From NCBI RefSeq assembly GCF_007992175.1, contig NZ_BJZT01000032.1, positions 1 through 64,000 on the forward strand: a stretch of 64,000 bases of DNA, given 5' to 3'. Positions 54,549 through 62,563 of the stretch are shown here, one piece after another. The DNA is from Methylobacterium haplocladii (GTDB lineage: Bacteria; Pseudomonadota; Alphaproteobacteria; Rhizobiales; Beijerinckiaceae). The notes beneath the pieces were generated by a model. It worked only from the letters and a program-made list of their open reading frames with translations, was not told the origin of the DNA and made no database searches. Within the stretch, counting starts at the first letter, position 1. Each line of letters begins with the position of its first letter. A program made the translations under genes and the position numbers.

Positions 54549-55521
54549 GACTACAGGCATCTCGTGGTGCGACCGGACGTGGTCGCCTTGGATCGGTTGC
54601 ACCAAGATCAGCCCGGCGTGCGACGGCTGCTATGCCGCGCACCTGATGGACACCCGGATGGGTCGCGTCGAGTGGGGCCCGCATGGTGTCCGGCAGCGGA
54701 CCAGCGAGACCTACTGGCGCAACCTTGGAAAGTGGGATCGGGAGGCGAAGGCTGCCGGCAGGATCATCACCGTGTTCCCGTCGCTCTGCGACCCATGGGA
54801 CAACGCGGCCGACCCAGGTATCCGGCGCGAGTGGTTCGCCGTCATGCGCGAGACGCCGAGCCTGATGCACCTGCTGCTTTCGAAGCGACCGCAGAACGCG
54901 GTCGCCATGGCGCGGGCTGCCGGCGGATTGCCGAAGAACGCAGCGCTTGGCGCGACTTGTGAAAATCAGGAGGTAGCGAACCGGAACGTACGCCACCTGC
55001 TCGACGCCGCACGCGAACTCTACCCGGCCTTCACCTTCGTCTCGGCCGAGCCGCTGCTCGGGCCGATTGACTTCACCCGGATCGACTACGGCACCATTCG
55101 CGGCCACACGGTCATTCGCGATGCCCTGAAGGCATCCGACATCGAACGTATCGATTGGGTAATCACGGGTGGAGAAACGGGTCAGGGCCAGCACAAAGCT
55201 AGACCGTCCCATCCGGATTGGTTTCGATTGATCCAGGAACAGTGCACTGCCGCTGGCGTCCCCTACCACCATAAGCAGAACGGCGAATGGTCCACCACGC
55301 ATCCGAATTGGCCGCGCGCCCACCCGACCGTCATGGCGAACGACGGTACGCTCTACCGGCCCGAGGACCTCGCCTACCCTGACGGTCCTCGATACGGCGA
55401 GGCCATTCGCGCGAACCACGACAAGGCGCACCTGACCAACATCTACCGCGTCGGCAAGAAGCTCTCTGGCCGGCTCTTGGACGGCGTCGAGTACAACGGC
55501 ATGCCGGAGTTACGGCCATGA
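54541..55521 (+). CDS. DUF5131 / phage Gp37-Gp68-like radical-SAM-type protein
   Basis: GTG 54541; 326 residues. The family start is intact: GISWCDRTWSPWIGCTKISP with Cys 20, 27 and 30 (C-x6-C-x2-C), a variant radical-SAM cluster. Then HLLLSKRPQNAVAMARAAGG, GATCENQEVANRNVRHLL, FVSAEPLLGPIDF, WVITGGETGQGQHKARPSHP and FRLIQEQCTAAGVPYHHKQN. The biochemical role is unknown; it is found in many phages. Two radical-SAM-type proteins lie within 6 kb here. Confidence 0.88.
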   Translation: MAETTGISWCDRTWSPWIGCTKISPACDGCYAAHLMDTRMGRVEWGPHGVRQRTSETYWRNLGKWDREAKAAGRIITVFPSLCDPWDNAADPGIRREWFAVMRETPSLMHLLLSKRPQNAVAMARAAGGLPKNAALGATCENQEVANRNVRHLLDAARELYPAFTFVSAEPLLGPIDFTRIDYGTIRGHTVIRDALKASDIERIDWVITGGETGQGQHKARPSHPDWFRLIQEQCTAAGVPYHHKQNGEWSTTHPNWPRAHPTVMANDGTLYRPEDLAYPDGPRYGEAIRANHDKAHLTNIYRVGKKLSGRLLDGVEYNGMPELRP

Positions 55522-55910
55522 ACATTACGGTCCCCTGCCCTCGCTGCTCCGGCACCGGGTACGACACGTTCGAGGACCGGCACGCTGAGACCAATCACGA
55601 CGTCTGCAAGGCGTGCGGCGGCGAGGGCGTGATCCCGGCACGGACAGGCGAGACGCGGGAGGCGTCAGCCGTGCCGGAGGGTGGGCTAGCGCCCTCGCGA
55701 CGGGATTGTGTGCTCGCGATCGCCGACGGCGAGGTGATCGGCGCGGGGCCAGTCAACGAAGCCGGCTCCTGGTTCGCCCAGGAGCCCGCGGTGACGGAGG
55801 TCGTGCGCATGCCCGCCGAGGCTGCCGGCCGATTCCTATTCCGAGCATGGCCCGGCCGAGCGGCTGCGCTGAACATCCTCGGCGAGACTGGCTCCGCCGT
55901 GGCGCTGTAG
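55518..55910 (+). CDS. Zinc-finger (DnaJ CxxCxGxG-like) protein, 130 aa
   Basis: The N-terminal 35 residues carry CPRCSGTGYDTFED and VCKACGGEGVIPA, the paired C-x2-C-x-G-x-G zinc module of DnaJ-like proteins. The C-terminal domain, with VLAIADGEVIGAGPVNEAGS, is unrelated. Coupled by a 4-base overlap to the DUF5131 gene. Confidence 0.6.
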   Translation: MNITVPCPRCSGTGYDTFEDRHAETNHDVCKACGGEGVIPARTGETREASAVPEGGLAPSRRDCVLAIADGEVIGAGPVNEAGSWFAQEPAVTEVVRMPAEAAGRFLFRAWPGRAAALNILGETGSAVAL

Positions 55911-55919
55911 GATCATCGA

Positions 55920-56468
55920 ATGGCGAAGATCATCGAACTGAAGCAATTCCGCCGCGGTAGCGTCCGGTGCCCGGCGATCGGGCTCGTGTTCCCGCAATTG
56001 TACCGCCGGCGTGGGGTGAACTGGACCTATCCGCCCGGCAAGGACGATAGCAATTTCGAAGAGCTCATTCCGGGCATTCATCCTGATATCAATTACACCC
56101 TGACCACCGAGGATGATGGCACCGTCGCCAATCCCGAGTGGGATCCCATCGAGCATCCCTCGCCCGAGTACGAGACCGGGTGGATCATCGTCCGGCATCA
56201 CCAATCCCATGCCCACGTCGAAGGCTATCTGGATGGGTATGGCGACATGGTCGCCACGGACCGTCTCGGCAGAATGGTGTTCGAGACATCGACTGGTCTT
56301 TTCACGGTTCTGCAGCGTGATCCTCTCCCGGGACAACCGCAACCGCTCATCGCGTACGCGACGAAGGTCCCCCATCCGATGGTCGGGGAAGATCACTGGT
56401 ACAAGGTGCTCGGCATCGATGGCGTCGAGCATGAGTCGAGCGTGCTCTTGCCGGACATCATGTTCTGA
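55920..56468 (+). CDS. Unknown protein, 182 aa
   Basis: ATG 55920 closes the plus-strand early series, 9 bases after the zinc-finger gene. Aromatic-rich, with VFPQLYRRRGVNWTYPPGKD, WDPIEHPSPEYETGWIIVRH and TVLQRDPLPGQPQPLIAYAT. No family is recognised. The next 127 bases up to the repA start contain repABC promoter material. Confidence 0.5.
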   Translation: MAKIIELKQFRRGSVRCPAIGLVFPQLYRRRGVNWTYPPGKDDSNFEELIPGIHPDINYTLTTEDDGTVANPEWDPIEHPSPEYETGWIIVRHHQSHAHVEGYLDGYGDMVATDRLGRMVFETSTGLFTVLQRDPLPGQPQPLIAYATKVPHPMVGEDHWYKVLGIDGVEHESSVLLPDIMF

Positions 56469-56595
56469 CCGGCGAGGACGCCGGACGAGCGGCTCTTGCT
56501 TTTGACTCGACACCCTTCCCCGAATCGGCGTTCTTGCTTAACGCTTAAAGTTTCTCGGTCCGATTGGCCGATTTTCTGAAAACGTGTTCGGGGCA
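56469..56595. promoter_or_regulatory. Upstream region of repABC
   Basis: AT-richer gap with TTGACT (56502-56507), a TTAACGCTTAAAG stretch (56537-56549) and GGTCCGATTGGCCGATTT (56556-56573). One of these should contain the autoregulated repA promoter and RepA/RepB operator. No single -35/-10 pair is convincing. Confidence 0.4.
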
Positions 56596-57816
56596 ATGAA
56601 CCAACGTGCGGTCGTAGTACCACCCACGGAACGGGCGATCGAGGCGCCAGGCGCCCTCATCGGCCACGACGCTGCGACTCTGCGTAATCGGCTGCAGTCG
56701 ATCAGCTCCGGCCTGTTTCCACCGGACGCCGCGAAGACGCTTCGGCGGTTCGCGGCAAGCGAGGCGGCCAAGATCCTCGGGGTGACGGTTCAGCGGCTCA
56801 GCCAGCTGGAGGGCGACGAGGCCGTTCCGGACCCGGAGGTTTCGAACACGGGTCGGCGCTCCTACAGCCTCGATGACATCCATGCGATCCGGCTGCACCT
56901 AGACAAGGTGACGAAGACCGACCGGCGGTACGATCCCCGCCGCGAGGACGGCGAGCACCTTCAGGTCATCTCGGTCGTCAACTTCAAGGGCGGGTCCGGC
57001 AAGACCACCACGGCGGCGCATCTCGCGCAGTCGCTGGCGCTGCGCGGCTACCGGGTGCTGGCGATCGATCTCGACCCGCAGGCCAGCCTGTCCGCGCTGC
57101 TTGGCGTGCAGCCCGAGATCGACGTCGCGCCGAACCAGACGCTCTACGCCGCCATCCGCTACGACGACGACCGCCGGGCGTTGAGCGAGGTGATCCGCAG
57201 GACCTACTTCGCCGGTCTGGATCTGGTCCCGGCCAACCTCGAACTGCAGGACTTCGAATTCGACACGCCGCGGGCTTTGACCAGCCGGCAGCCGGGCGAA
57301 CCGCTGTTCTTCGAGCGGATGGCGCGGGTGCTGGACGAGGTCGAGGCCGAGTACGACGTCGTGGTCGTCGATTGCCCGCCGCAGCTCGGCTACCTGACGC
57401 TCTCCGCGCTCAGCGCCGCGACCGCACTCCTGGTCACGGTCCACCCGCAGATGCTGGACGTCGCCTCGATGAGCCAGTTCCTGGCGATGGTCGAGGACCT
57501 GCTGTCCGTCATCTCGGAGCAGGGCGCCACACTGAGCTACGATTGGATCAGCTACCTGATCACGCGCTACGAGCCCCAGGACGGCCCGCAGACGCAGGTC
57601 GTCGGCATGCTCCGCGACCTGTTCGGCGATCGCGTCCTGACGAGCCCGATGTTGAAGTCGTCAGCTGTGTCCGATGCCGGGCTCTCGAAGCAGACCCTCT
57701 ACGAAATGGGACGCGCCGGGGTGACGCGCTCGACCTATGACCGTGCCCTCGAGGCGGTCGATCTGGTCAACAGCGAGATTGAAGCCAAGATGCAGCGCGG
57801 TTGGGGCCGGGCATGA
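56596..57816 (+). CDS. repA: RepA: ParA-type partition ATPase of repABC
   Basis: The start is ATG 56596 (alternative GTG 56584); 406 residues, normal for RepA. N-terminal HTH (AASEAAKILGVTVQRLSQLE and SYSLDDIHAIRLHLDKV) for operator binding; ATPase with the variant Walker A FKGGSGKTTTAA (about 132-143), AIDLDPQASL, VVVDCPPQLGYLTLSAL, and LYEMGRAGVTRSTYDRALEA. RepA acts with RepB in partition and represses repABC. Stop overlaps repB by 4 bases. Confidence 0.96.
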   Translation: MNQRAVVVPPTERAIEAPGALIGHDAATLRNRLQSISSGLFPPDAAKTLRRFAASEAAKILGVTVQRLSQLEGDEAVPDPEVSNTGRRSYSLDDIHAIRLHLDKVTKTDRRYDPRREDGEHLQVISVVNFKGGSGKTTTAAHLAQSLALRGYRVLAIDLDPQASLSALLGVQPEIDVAPNQTLYAAIRYDDDRRALSEVIRRTYFAGLDLVPANLELQDFEFDTPRALTSRQPGEPLFFERMARVLDEVEAEYDVVVVDCPPQLGYLTLSALSAATALLVTVHPQMLDVASMSQFLAMVEDLLSVISEQGATLSYDWISYLITRYEPQDGPQTQVVGMLRDLFGDRVLTSPMLKSSAVSDAGLSKQTLYEMGRAGVTRSTYDRALEAVDLVNSEIEAKMQRGWGRA

Positions 57817-58913
57817 GCAGAAAGGCGAACCTCAGCGCCCTGCTCGCCGGCAAGACTGCGCCTGCCCCAGGGCCGCAGACGGACGCGCCGGCGGGGAACT
57901 TGGCAGCTGCCAAGATCACCCCTGCCCCCACTGACAAGCCCGACTTGGCAGCTGCCAAGAAAGCGCCGCCGGACTGGTCGGCGCGGCCTCGAAGCGGCGC
58001 GATCCGCGGCATGGAAGCGACGCTTCGGACGCTGGCAGACGGACCAGGGCGGCCCGAGGACGGCACGTCGGTCGTCGAACTGGATCCGACCCTGCTCGAC
58101 CCGTCCATGGTCGTCGACCGCGTTGCCGATCCCGGTGATCCGTCTTTCGCGGCGCTCGTCGACAGCATGCGTGATGGCGGACAGCAGGTCCCGATCCTGG
58201 TGCGCCGACATCCGCAGAGCACCGGCCGGTTCCAGATCGCCTATGGGCACCGTCGCTGGCGCGCCGCAGCCGAACTCGGCCGGCCGGTTCGGGCCCTCAT
58301 CAAGCCCCTGACGGACGATGAACTCGTCGTCGCGCAAGGCAAGGAAAACCTCGAACGGCGTGACCTCAGCTATATCGAGCGGGCACTGTTCGCCGCCCGC
58401 ATGGAAGCCCAGGGGTTCAAGCGCGAGACGATCTGGTCCGCGATGGGGACCGTCGAGTCGGAGATCAGCCGGTACGTCGCGATCGTCGCCAACGTGCCCG
58501 AGCATCTCATCGCGGCGATCGGGCCGGCCCCGAAAATCGGGCGCCCGCGCTGGGTGGCTTTCAGCGATCGGTTGAGGGCGGTGGGCGCTGGTCTTGCCGA
58601 AGCCGCCGTGGCTGAGCCCGGTTTCGCAGAGAAGGCGACCGACGACCGGTTCGCCGCCGTGTTCGCGGCGCTGACCGCGAAGCCGGCAGCGAAGGCACAG
58701 AGGCCGCAAGTCTGGAAGGACCCCAGAGGTCGCAAGGTCGCGCGCGTCGAGCGCAGCGGCGGCCGCTTCATTCTGTCGATCGATGAGACGCTGGCGCCCA
58801 GACTTGGGCCCGCTCTGTTCGAACGGCTTCCCGAGATCCTGGCCGCCCTTGAGGCCGGCGAGGACGAACCCGTTCCGCAACGCGAACCGAAAGGAGACCG
58901 ACCCCCGGAATAA
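57813..58913 (+). CDS. repB: RepB: ParB-type centromere-binding protein
   Basis: The start ATG 57813 is coupled to repA; 366 residues. Visible: an N-terminal linker carrying two identical LAAAK segments (they encode the palindromes at 57899-57959), SGAIRGMEATLRTL, the ParB boxes LVDSMRDGGQQVPILVR, QIAYGHRRWRAAAELGRPVR and QGKENLERRDLSYIERALFA, and the HTH part KRETIWSAMGTVESEISRYV. C-terminal dimerisation region RPRLGPALFERLPEI-like. It should bind par sites and assist RepA. Confidence 0.95.
   Translation: MSRKANLSALLAGKTAPAPGPQTDAPAGNLAAAKITPAPTDKPDLAAAKKAPPDWSARPRSGAIRGMEATLRTLADGPGRPEDGTSVVELDPTLLDPSMVVDRVADPGDPSFAALVDSMRDGGQQVPILVRRHPQSTGRFQIAYGHRRWRAAAELGRPVRALIKPLTDDELVVAQGKENLERRDLSYIERALFAARMEAQGFKRETIWSAMGTVESEISRYVAIVANVPEHLIAAIGPAPKIGRPRWVAFSDRLRAVGAGLAEAAVAEPGFAEKATDDRFAAVFAALTAKPAAKAQRPQVWKDPRGRKVARVERSGGRFILSIDETLAPRLGPALFERLPEILAALEAGEDEPVPQREPKGDRPPE
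57899..57959. repeat. Twin 16-bp palindromes in repB (candidate par sites)
   Basis: CTTGGCAGCTGCCAAG occurs at 57899-57914 and again at 57944-57959, both perfect palindromes with the same flanking A, centres 45 bp apart. The CAGCTG core recalls the centromere-like sites of some repABC plasmids. They lie inside the repB frame. Confidence 0.55.
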
Positions 58914-58965
58914 GAAAAGGCCCCCCGAACCGCGTCCGGAAGGCCCTCTCTATTAGTCCTGGCAG
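58912..58965 (-). ncRNA. Candidate antisense ctRNA (incompatibility RNA) between repB and repC
   Basis: On the minus strand TTGACG (58999-58994) is followed after 17 bases by a weak -10 ATTCTC (58976-58971), giving a start near 58965. An intrinsic terminator follows: an 11-bp G-U-containing stem (58919-58945), loop CGCGG, then TTTTCTT. The RNA would be about 50-55 nt, the size and place of the ctRNA that represses repC in repABC plasmids. Predicted by position and structure only. Confidence 0.65.
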
Positions 58966-59059
58966 ACGTAGAGAATCATACCTCCCGGCACATCGTCAAG
59001 CGATTTGACGCCGACCCGTTTCGGCGAACGCCCGATCTTTGCCCGGCTTCGGCCACGCC

Positions 59060-60334
59060 ATGATCGATCATTTCACGACGCCCTTTGGGCGGCGATCGCT
59101 GACGGCTGCGCAGATCCAAGCGCAGGCGAAGGCAGCCGCATGCCCGCCCGAGACCACCGCCGACAAATGGGCAGTGGTCCGCCACGTCTCGACGGCCCGC
59201 TGCGAACTGGGGTTGGCCGATCGCGCCATCGCGATCCTCTCGGCCCTGGTGAGCTTCCATCCGGAGACCAACCTCCAAGCCGGGGAGGGGGCACAACTCG
59301 TCGTCTTCCCGTCCAATGCGCAGATCCGGCTGCGCGCCCACGGCATCGCTGAGACGACCCTGCGGTACCACCTCGGGGCGCTCGTCGAGGCCGGCATCCT
59401 CATTCGCCGCGATAGCCCGAACGGGAAACGCTACGCCCGGAAAGGACAGGGCGGCGAGATCGCTGAAGCCTTCGGCTTCGACCTGACGCCGCTGGTGGCG
59501 CGTGCCGCCGAGTTCGCGGCAATTGCCGACCGGATCGCGGCGGCCGAACGCGCCGAGCGCCTGGCCAAGGAGCGGGTGAGTCTGAAGCGGCGCGATCTCC
59601 GCAAGCTGATCGAATGGGCGGCCGAGGCCGGCGCTGCTGGTCCGTGGGGAGCCCTGTCCCGGCAGCTTGAGGATCTGATCGACGGCTTTCCGCGCCGCCC
59701 GTCCGGCGAGGCCCTGGCGACGATGGATGCCGCGCTCGGCTCGCTCCTGACCGAAGCCCACAAGCATCTGGATGTCGTTGCGGAATCCACGATTCACGAT
59801 GGCAATGCCAGCGAAACACGACGGCACCATCATAATTCAAAACCAGAGACCGTTAGAATCGAACATACAAACGGCGGGAGCCCAGAAGAACCGGTGGCGC
59901 CACAGGACCGAGAGGGCAGGGCCGGGTCGACGTACCCGTTGCCCATGGTGATCGAGGCCTGCCCCGACATCGTCGACTATGCTCGGGGTGGCGTCAGGAC
60001 GTGGGGCGACTTGATCGATGCTGCCGAGCTCGTCCGCGGCATGCTCGGGATCAGCCCAACCGCCTGGCGCGAGGCTCGCGACGCAATGGGACCGGAAACG
60101 GCGGCCGTAACGGTGGCGGCGATCCTGCAGCGGGCCGAGCACATCCGAAGCCCAGGCGGCTACTTGCGGTCTCTGGTCGAACGAAAGCGGGGAGGGCTGT
60201 TCAGCCTGGGACCGGTCCTGCAGGCGCTGCTGCGAGCCCGCGATCCGGCGACGATGCACGCGGGGAGGGATAAGTTCGGCGTTCCGCGGCCGTCAGGGGT
60301 GCCCAGCATGGCCCCGCGCAGGGCAGGCGGGTAG
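59060..60334 (+). CDS. repC: RepC: replication initiator of repABC
   Basis: The start is ATG 59060 (a TTG at 59039 is in frame); 424 residues. The family start is clear: FTTPFGRRSLTAAQIQAQAK, then KWAVVRHVSTARCELGLADR, IAILSALVSFHPETNL and VVFPSNAQIRLRAHGIAETT, YHLGALVEAGILIRRDSPNG. Second part: YPLPMVIEACPDIVDYA and WGDLIDAAELVRGMLGIS. RepC is the only initiator needed and binds oriV inside its own gene; an AT-rich stretch lies at 59782-59873. Controlled by the ctRNA just upstream. Confidence 0.96.
   Translation: MIDHFTTPFGRRSLTAAQIQAQAKAAACPPETTADKWAVVRHVSTARCELGLADRAIAILSALVSFHPETNLQAGEGAQLVVFPSNAQIRLRAHGIAETTLRYHLGALVEAGILIRRDSPNGKRYARKGQGGEIAEAFGFDLTPLVARAAEFAAIADRIAAAERAERLAKERVSLKRRDLRKLIEWAAEAGAAGPWGALSRQLEDLIDGFPRRPSGEALATMDAALGSLLTEAHKHLDVVAESTIHDGNASETRRHHHNSKPETVRIEHTNGGSPEEPVAPQDREGRAGSTYPLPMVIEACPDIVDYARGGVRTWGDLIDAAELVRGMLGISPTAWREARDAMGPETAAVTVAAILQRAEHIRSPGGYLRSLVERKRGGLFSLGPVLQALLRARDPATMHAGRDKFGVPRPSGVPSMAPRRAGG
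59782..59873. other. AT-rich island within repC (candidate oriV)
   Basis: About 90 bases centred on the disordered linker of RepC are clearly AT-richer than the rest (for example CATCATAATTCAAAACCAGA and GTTAGAATCGAACATACAAA). In repABC plasmids oriV lies in an AT-rich part of repC. Confidence 0.55.
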
Positions 60335-60378
60335 GTTTTCGTCACGGGCAACGCCCGGCTCTGAAGGAGACCTGACCC

Positions 60379-61437
60379 ATGGCCGATATGCACCGCAAGC
60401 TCGACATCAACCTGTACGACACGCACATCGGCATCTGGCAGGACGATGCGAACGATCCTTCGTTCCAGAAAGAGATCTTCGGACCGCTCATCCGCCTGCT
60501 GCACGATCACGGCTGGGTCGTCCGAGCCGACGGTCTGACGCGCTACCGGTCCCTGCGGCCAAACTATCGCCTCGGATGGCGTGGCGACTTGCGGGTCGCG
60601 ATCCAAATCAGTGGGCGTTGCATTGAATTGGTTTTCTGGTCGGGGCTCGCCGAGCCGAGCAATCCGAACGGCCTCCGGTACGACTTCGACAAACGGAAGC
60701 GTGCCCCGTACCTCGACCGGGTCCGCATTGATCTGGAAACCCGGCGCATCCTCACATGGCTGCGCCAGCGCGCGGCGCTCACGATCTCGCCGCCGCGTCA
60801 CGTCCCATGCGGGATCGGTTTTGGTGAGATGAGCGCCGACACTTACATTGATCGATCGATCCGCTCATCCGGCCACTACGTGCCGGAACTCGGGCGCGCA
60901 CGCTTCTACAACGAGCCGCGCGAGCAGACGTCCGGGGACCGCCGGCAGCTCTCGCACGACTCCACCGTGTGGTTCCGCGACCGGAAAGGCCGCGTCCTGC
61001 GCGGGCGCGCCTTCTATAGCCTGGGTCAGAATTGGCTCGTCGCGGCGGGTCGCTGGGGCGTCTACCACGTCCAGCATTGGGATCTGTTCGTGGCGCCACC
61101 CGCGGACCTTCGCGGCAAGAGCAATGCGCGCGCGCGCCGCTCCCGCCTCGAGGGCGAGTTGACGAGGGCCTTGCGGCGCGACGACTACCGCCGCGCCGAG
61201 GTGCTGAAGCAGATCCTGTTCGGTAATGCCCCGATCTACCGGATCTGGTCGCGGAAGAACGACTGCTACTACGCGCCGAATTCGAGCGGCTACACGAGCG
61301 ACGCCTTAGGCGCCGGCCGGTACATGCGCGACGAGGCTGAGAGCGAGGTCCGTCGTGTCCCGCACATCCTCAGTTTGGTAACGCCGGATGGGCGACACCT
61401 CCGGGCGGAAGAACTCGATCAGGCGAAGGCCGCATGA
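60379..61437 (+). CDS. Unknown phage protein, 352 aa
   Basis: ATG 60379 behind AAGGAGACC. The first half has DTHIGIWQDDANDPSFQKEI and SLRPNYRLGWRGDLRVAIQI, then FWSGLAEPSNPNGLRYDFDK. The second half includes RSRLEGELTRALRRDDYRRA, which resembles the UVR helix-hairpin of UvrB/UvrC. No catalytic motif is evident. The next gene begins 4 bases before the end. Recurrent in related phages by appearance; unknown. Confidence 0.55.
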   Translation: MADMHRKLDINLYDTHIGIWQDDANDPSFQKEIFGPLIRLLHDHGWVVRADGLTRYRSLRPNYRLGWRGDLRVAIQISGRCIELVFWSGLAEPSNPNGLRYDFDKRKRAPYLDRVRIDLETRRILTWLRQRAALTISPPRHVPCGIGFGEMSADTYIDRSIRSSGHYVPELGRARFYNEPREQTSGDRRQLSHDSTVWFRDRKGRVLRGRAFYSLGQNWLVAAGRWGVYHVQHWDLFVAPPADLRGKSNARARRSRLEGELTRALRRDDYRRAEVLKQILFGNAPIYRIWSRKNDCYYAPNSSGYTSDALGAGRYMRDEAESEVRRVPHILSLVTPDGRHLRAEELDQAKAA

Positions 61438-61757
61438 CACCGGAAGAAATGACGGCCGCGCGCCATGCGCTCAGCAAGCTCTGGGGGCTCGGCCGTCTGC
61501 TGACCTACGGCGAGATGGCGCACATCCTCCGGCTCCGGCCGGAGAACGGGTCCGACACCGTCACCAAGTGGGAATCCGGGAGGTCGCCGATCAGCGGGCC
61601 GGTCTCGGTCGCGGTCGAGATGATGCTGGCCGGCGCGATCCCGCCGACGAAAGATGAGGCGCTGGCGCTGACCCATGCGCGCACCAGCCCGCGGGGGCCG
61701 TTGGGAGAGAACGCAGTGGGGTGGAAGAAGGGGCAGCGAGGAAAGCACGATGAATGA
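61434..61757 (+). CDS. HTH protein, 107 aa
   Basis: Helix-turn-helix-like: LLTYGEMAHILRLRPENGSD and VTKWESGRSPISGPVSVAVE, as in small phage XRE-type regulators. The C-terminal part is basic (ENAVGWKKGQRGKHDE). Coupled to neighbours by 4- and 8-base overlaps. Unknown regulator. Confidence 0.6.
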   Translation: MTPEEMTAARHALSKLWGLGRLLTYGEMAHILRLRPENGSDTVTKWESGRSPISGPVSVAVEMMLAGAIPPTKDEALALTHARTSPRGPLGENAVGWKKGQRGKHDE

Positions 61758-62343
61758 CGGGGAGGCTCCTCAACCCGAAGACCGGATTGAAAACCATCGA
61801 CCGTATCAATATCTCGCGGCATACGTGAAGTTACGCAACGACATCAGCGAAATATGGTATGACAAGTCCGCAGACGCACTAAAACACTCTGTTGAGTTTA
61901 GTAAGCTCATAATCACCAACCTTCAGATCATCAATGCAGGCGGTCTTCTGGCGGTGCCAACCGTATCGGCAAGCGTTCTTGGGCTGACCGGACTGAATCA
62001 TACTGAAAGGTTGTTATACCTTGGTCTTCCGATGGCTGTTTTTGCCCTTGGGCTCCTGCTCGCTACCCTATGCTCCTACTTTACATACCGGAACTATCTC
62101 GCGCACGCGCACACAGCGGATGCCCAGGCATGGAGATCGACTCTTGAAGTAGAGAATGCGCTGCCGAACCTTGCACTTGATCGAATAGAGCAGACAATCA
62201 GAAACTTGGAGGAGATTGACAAGCTACAGCTGGGGAATCTGGCTGCTGTTCAAAATAATTACATCCGCGTCTTGGTCTGTGGGTGGCTATCGGTCACTTG
62301 CTTTGTAGCTGCTTGCATTATTCTGGCTTTGTTTTCAAAATAG
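61750..62343 (+). CDS. Low-GC membrane protein, three or four TM
   Basis: ATG 61750; 197 residues with AT-rich codons, unlike its neighbours. Membrane spans at about 62-82 (IINAGGLLAVPTVSASVLGL), 88-112 (LLYLGLPMAVFALGLLLATL) and 172-194 (VLVCGWLSVTCFVAACIILA), and a helical cytoplasmic part between. Layout resembles small membrane effectors of defence or exclusion systems (SLATT-like), but this is only an impression. A recently acquired moron gene. Confidence 0.5.
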   Translation: MNDGEAPQPEDRIENHRPYQYLAAYVKLRNDISEIWYDKSADALKHSVEFSKLIITNLQIINAGGLLAVPTVSASVLGLTGLNHTERLLYLGLPMAVFALGLLLATLCSYFTYRNYLAHAHTADAQAWRSTLEVENALPNLALDRIEQTIRNLEEIDKLQLGNLAAVQNNYIRVLVCGWLSVTCFVAACIILALFSK

Positions 62344-62354
62344 GAATCTCAGCA

Positions 62355-62555
62355 ATGCGCGATGACGCGGAGCAGGCAATTAACCGTGCCGAAGCCGTCT
62401 TCGTACTGATTGATCCGGCCTATGCCGGCCGCCTCCGTTACGTTGAAATCACCAAGGAGACCGCACTTCGCCTCGTCCTGGCGGATGCGCCCGGACGGGA
62501 GCTCCGACTGGATTGGGCCGACACGGCTCTGTATCTGTTGCCGCCTCTGGGCTGA
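62355..62555 (+). CDS. Small unknown protein, 66 aa
   Basis: ATG 62355, 11 bases after the membrane gene. Alpha/beta: EQAINRAEAVFVLIDPAYAG, LRYVEITKETALRLVLADAP, and ELRLDWADTALYLLPPL. GC-rich again. No family is recognised. Confidence 0.45.
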   Translation: MRDDAEQAINRAEAVFVLIDPAYAGRLRYVEITKETALRLVLADAPGRELRLDWADTALYLLPPLG

Positions 62556-62563
62556 CGCGGCGC

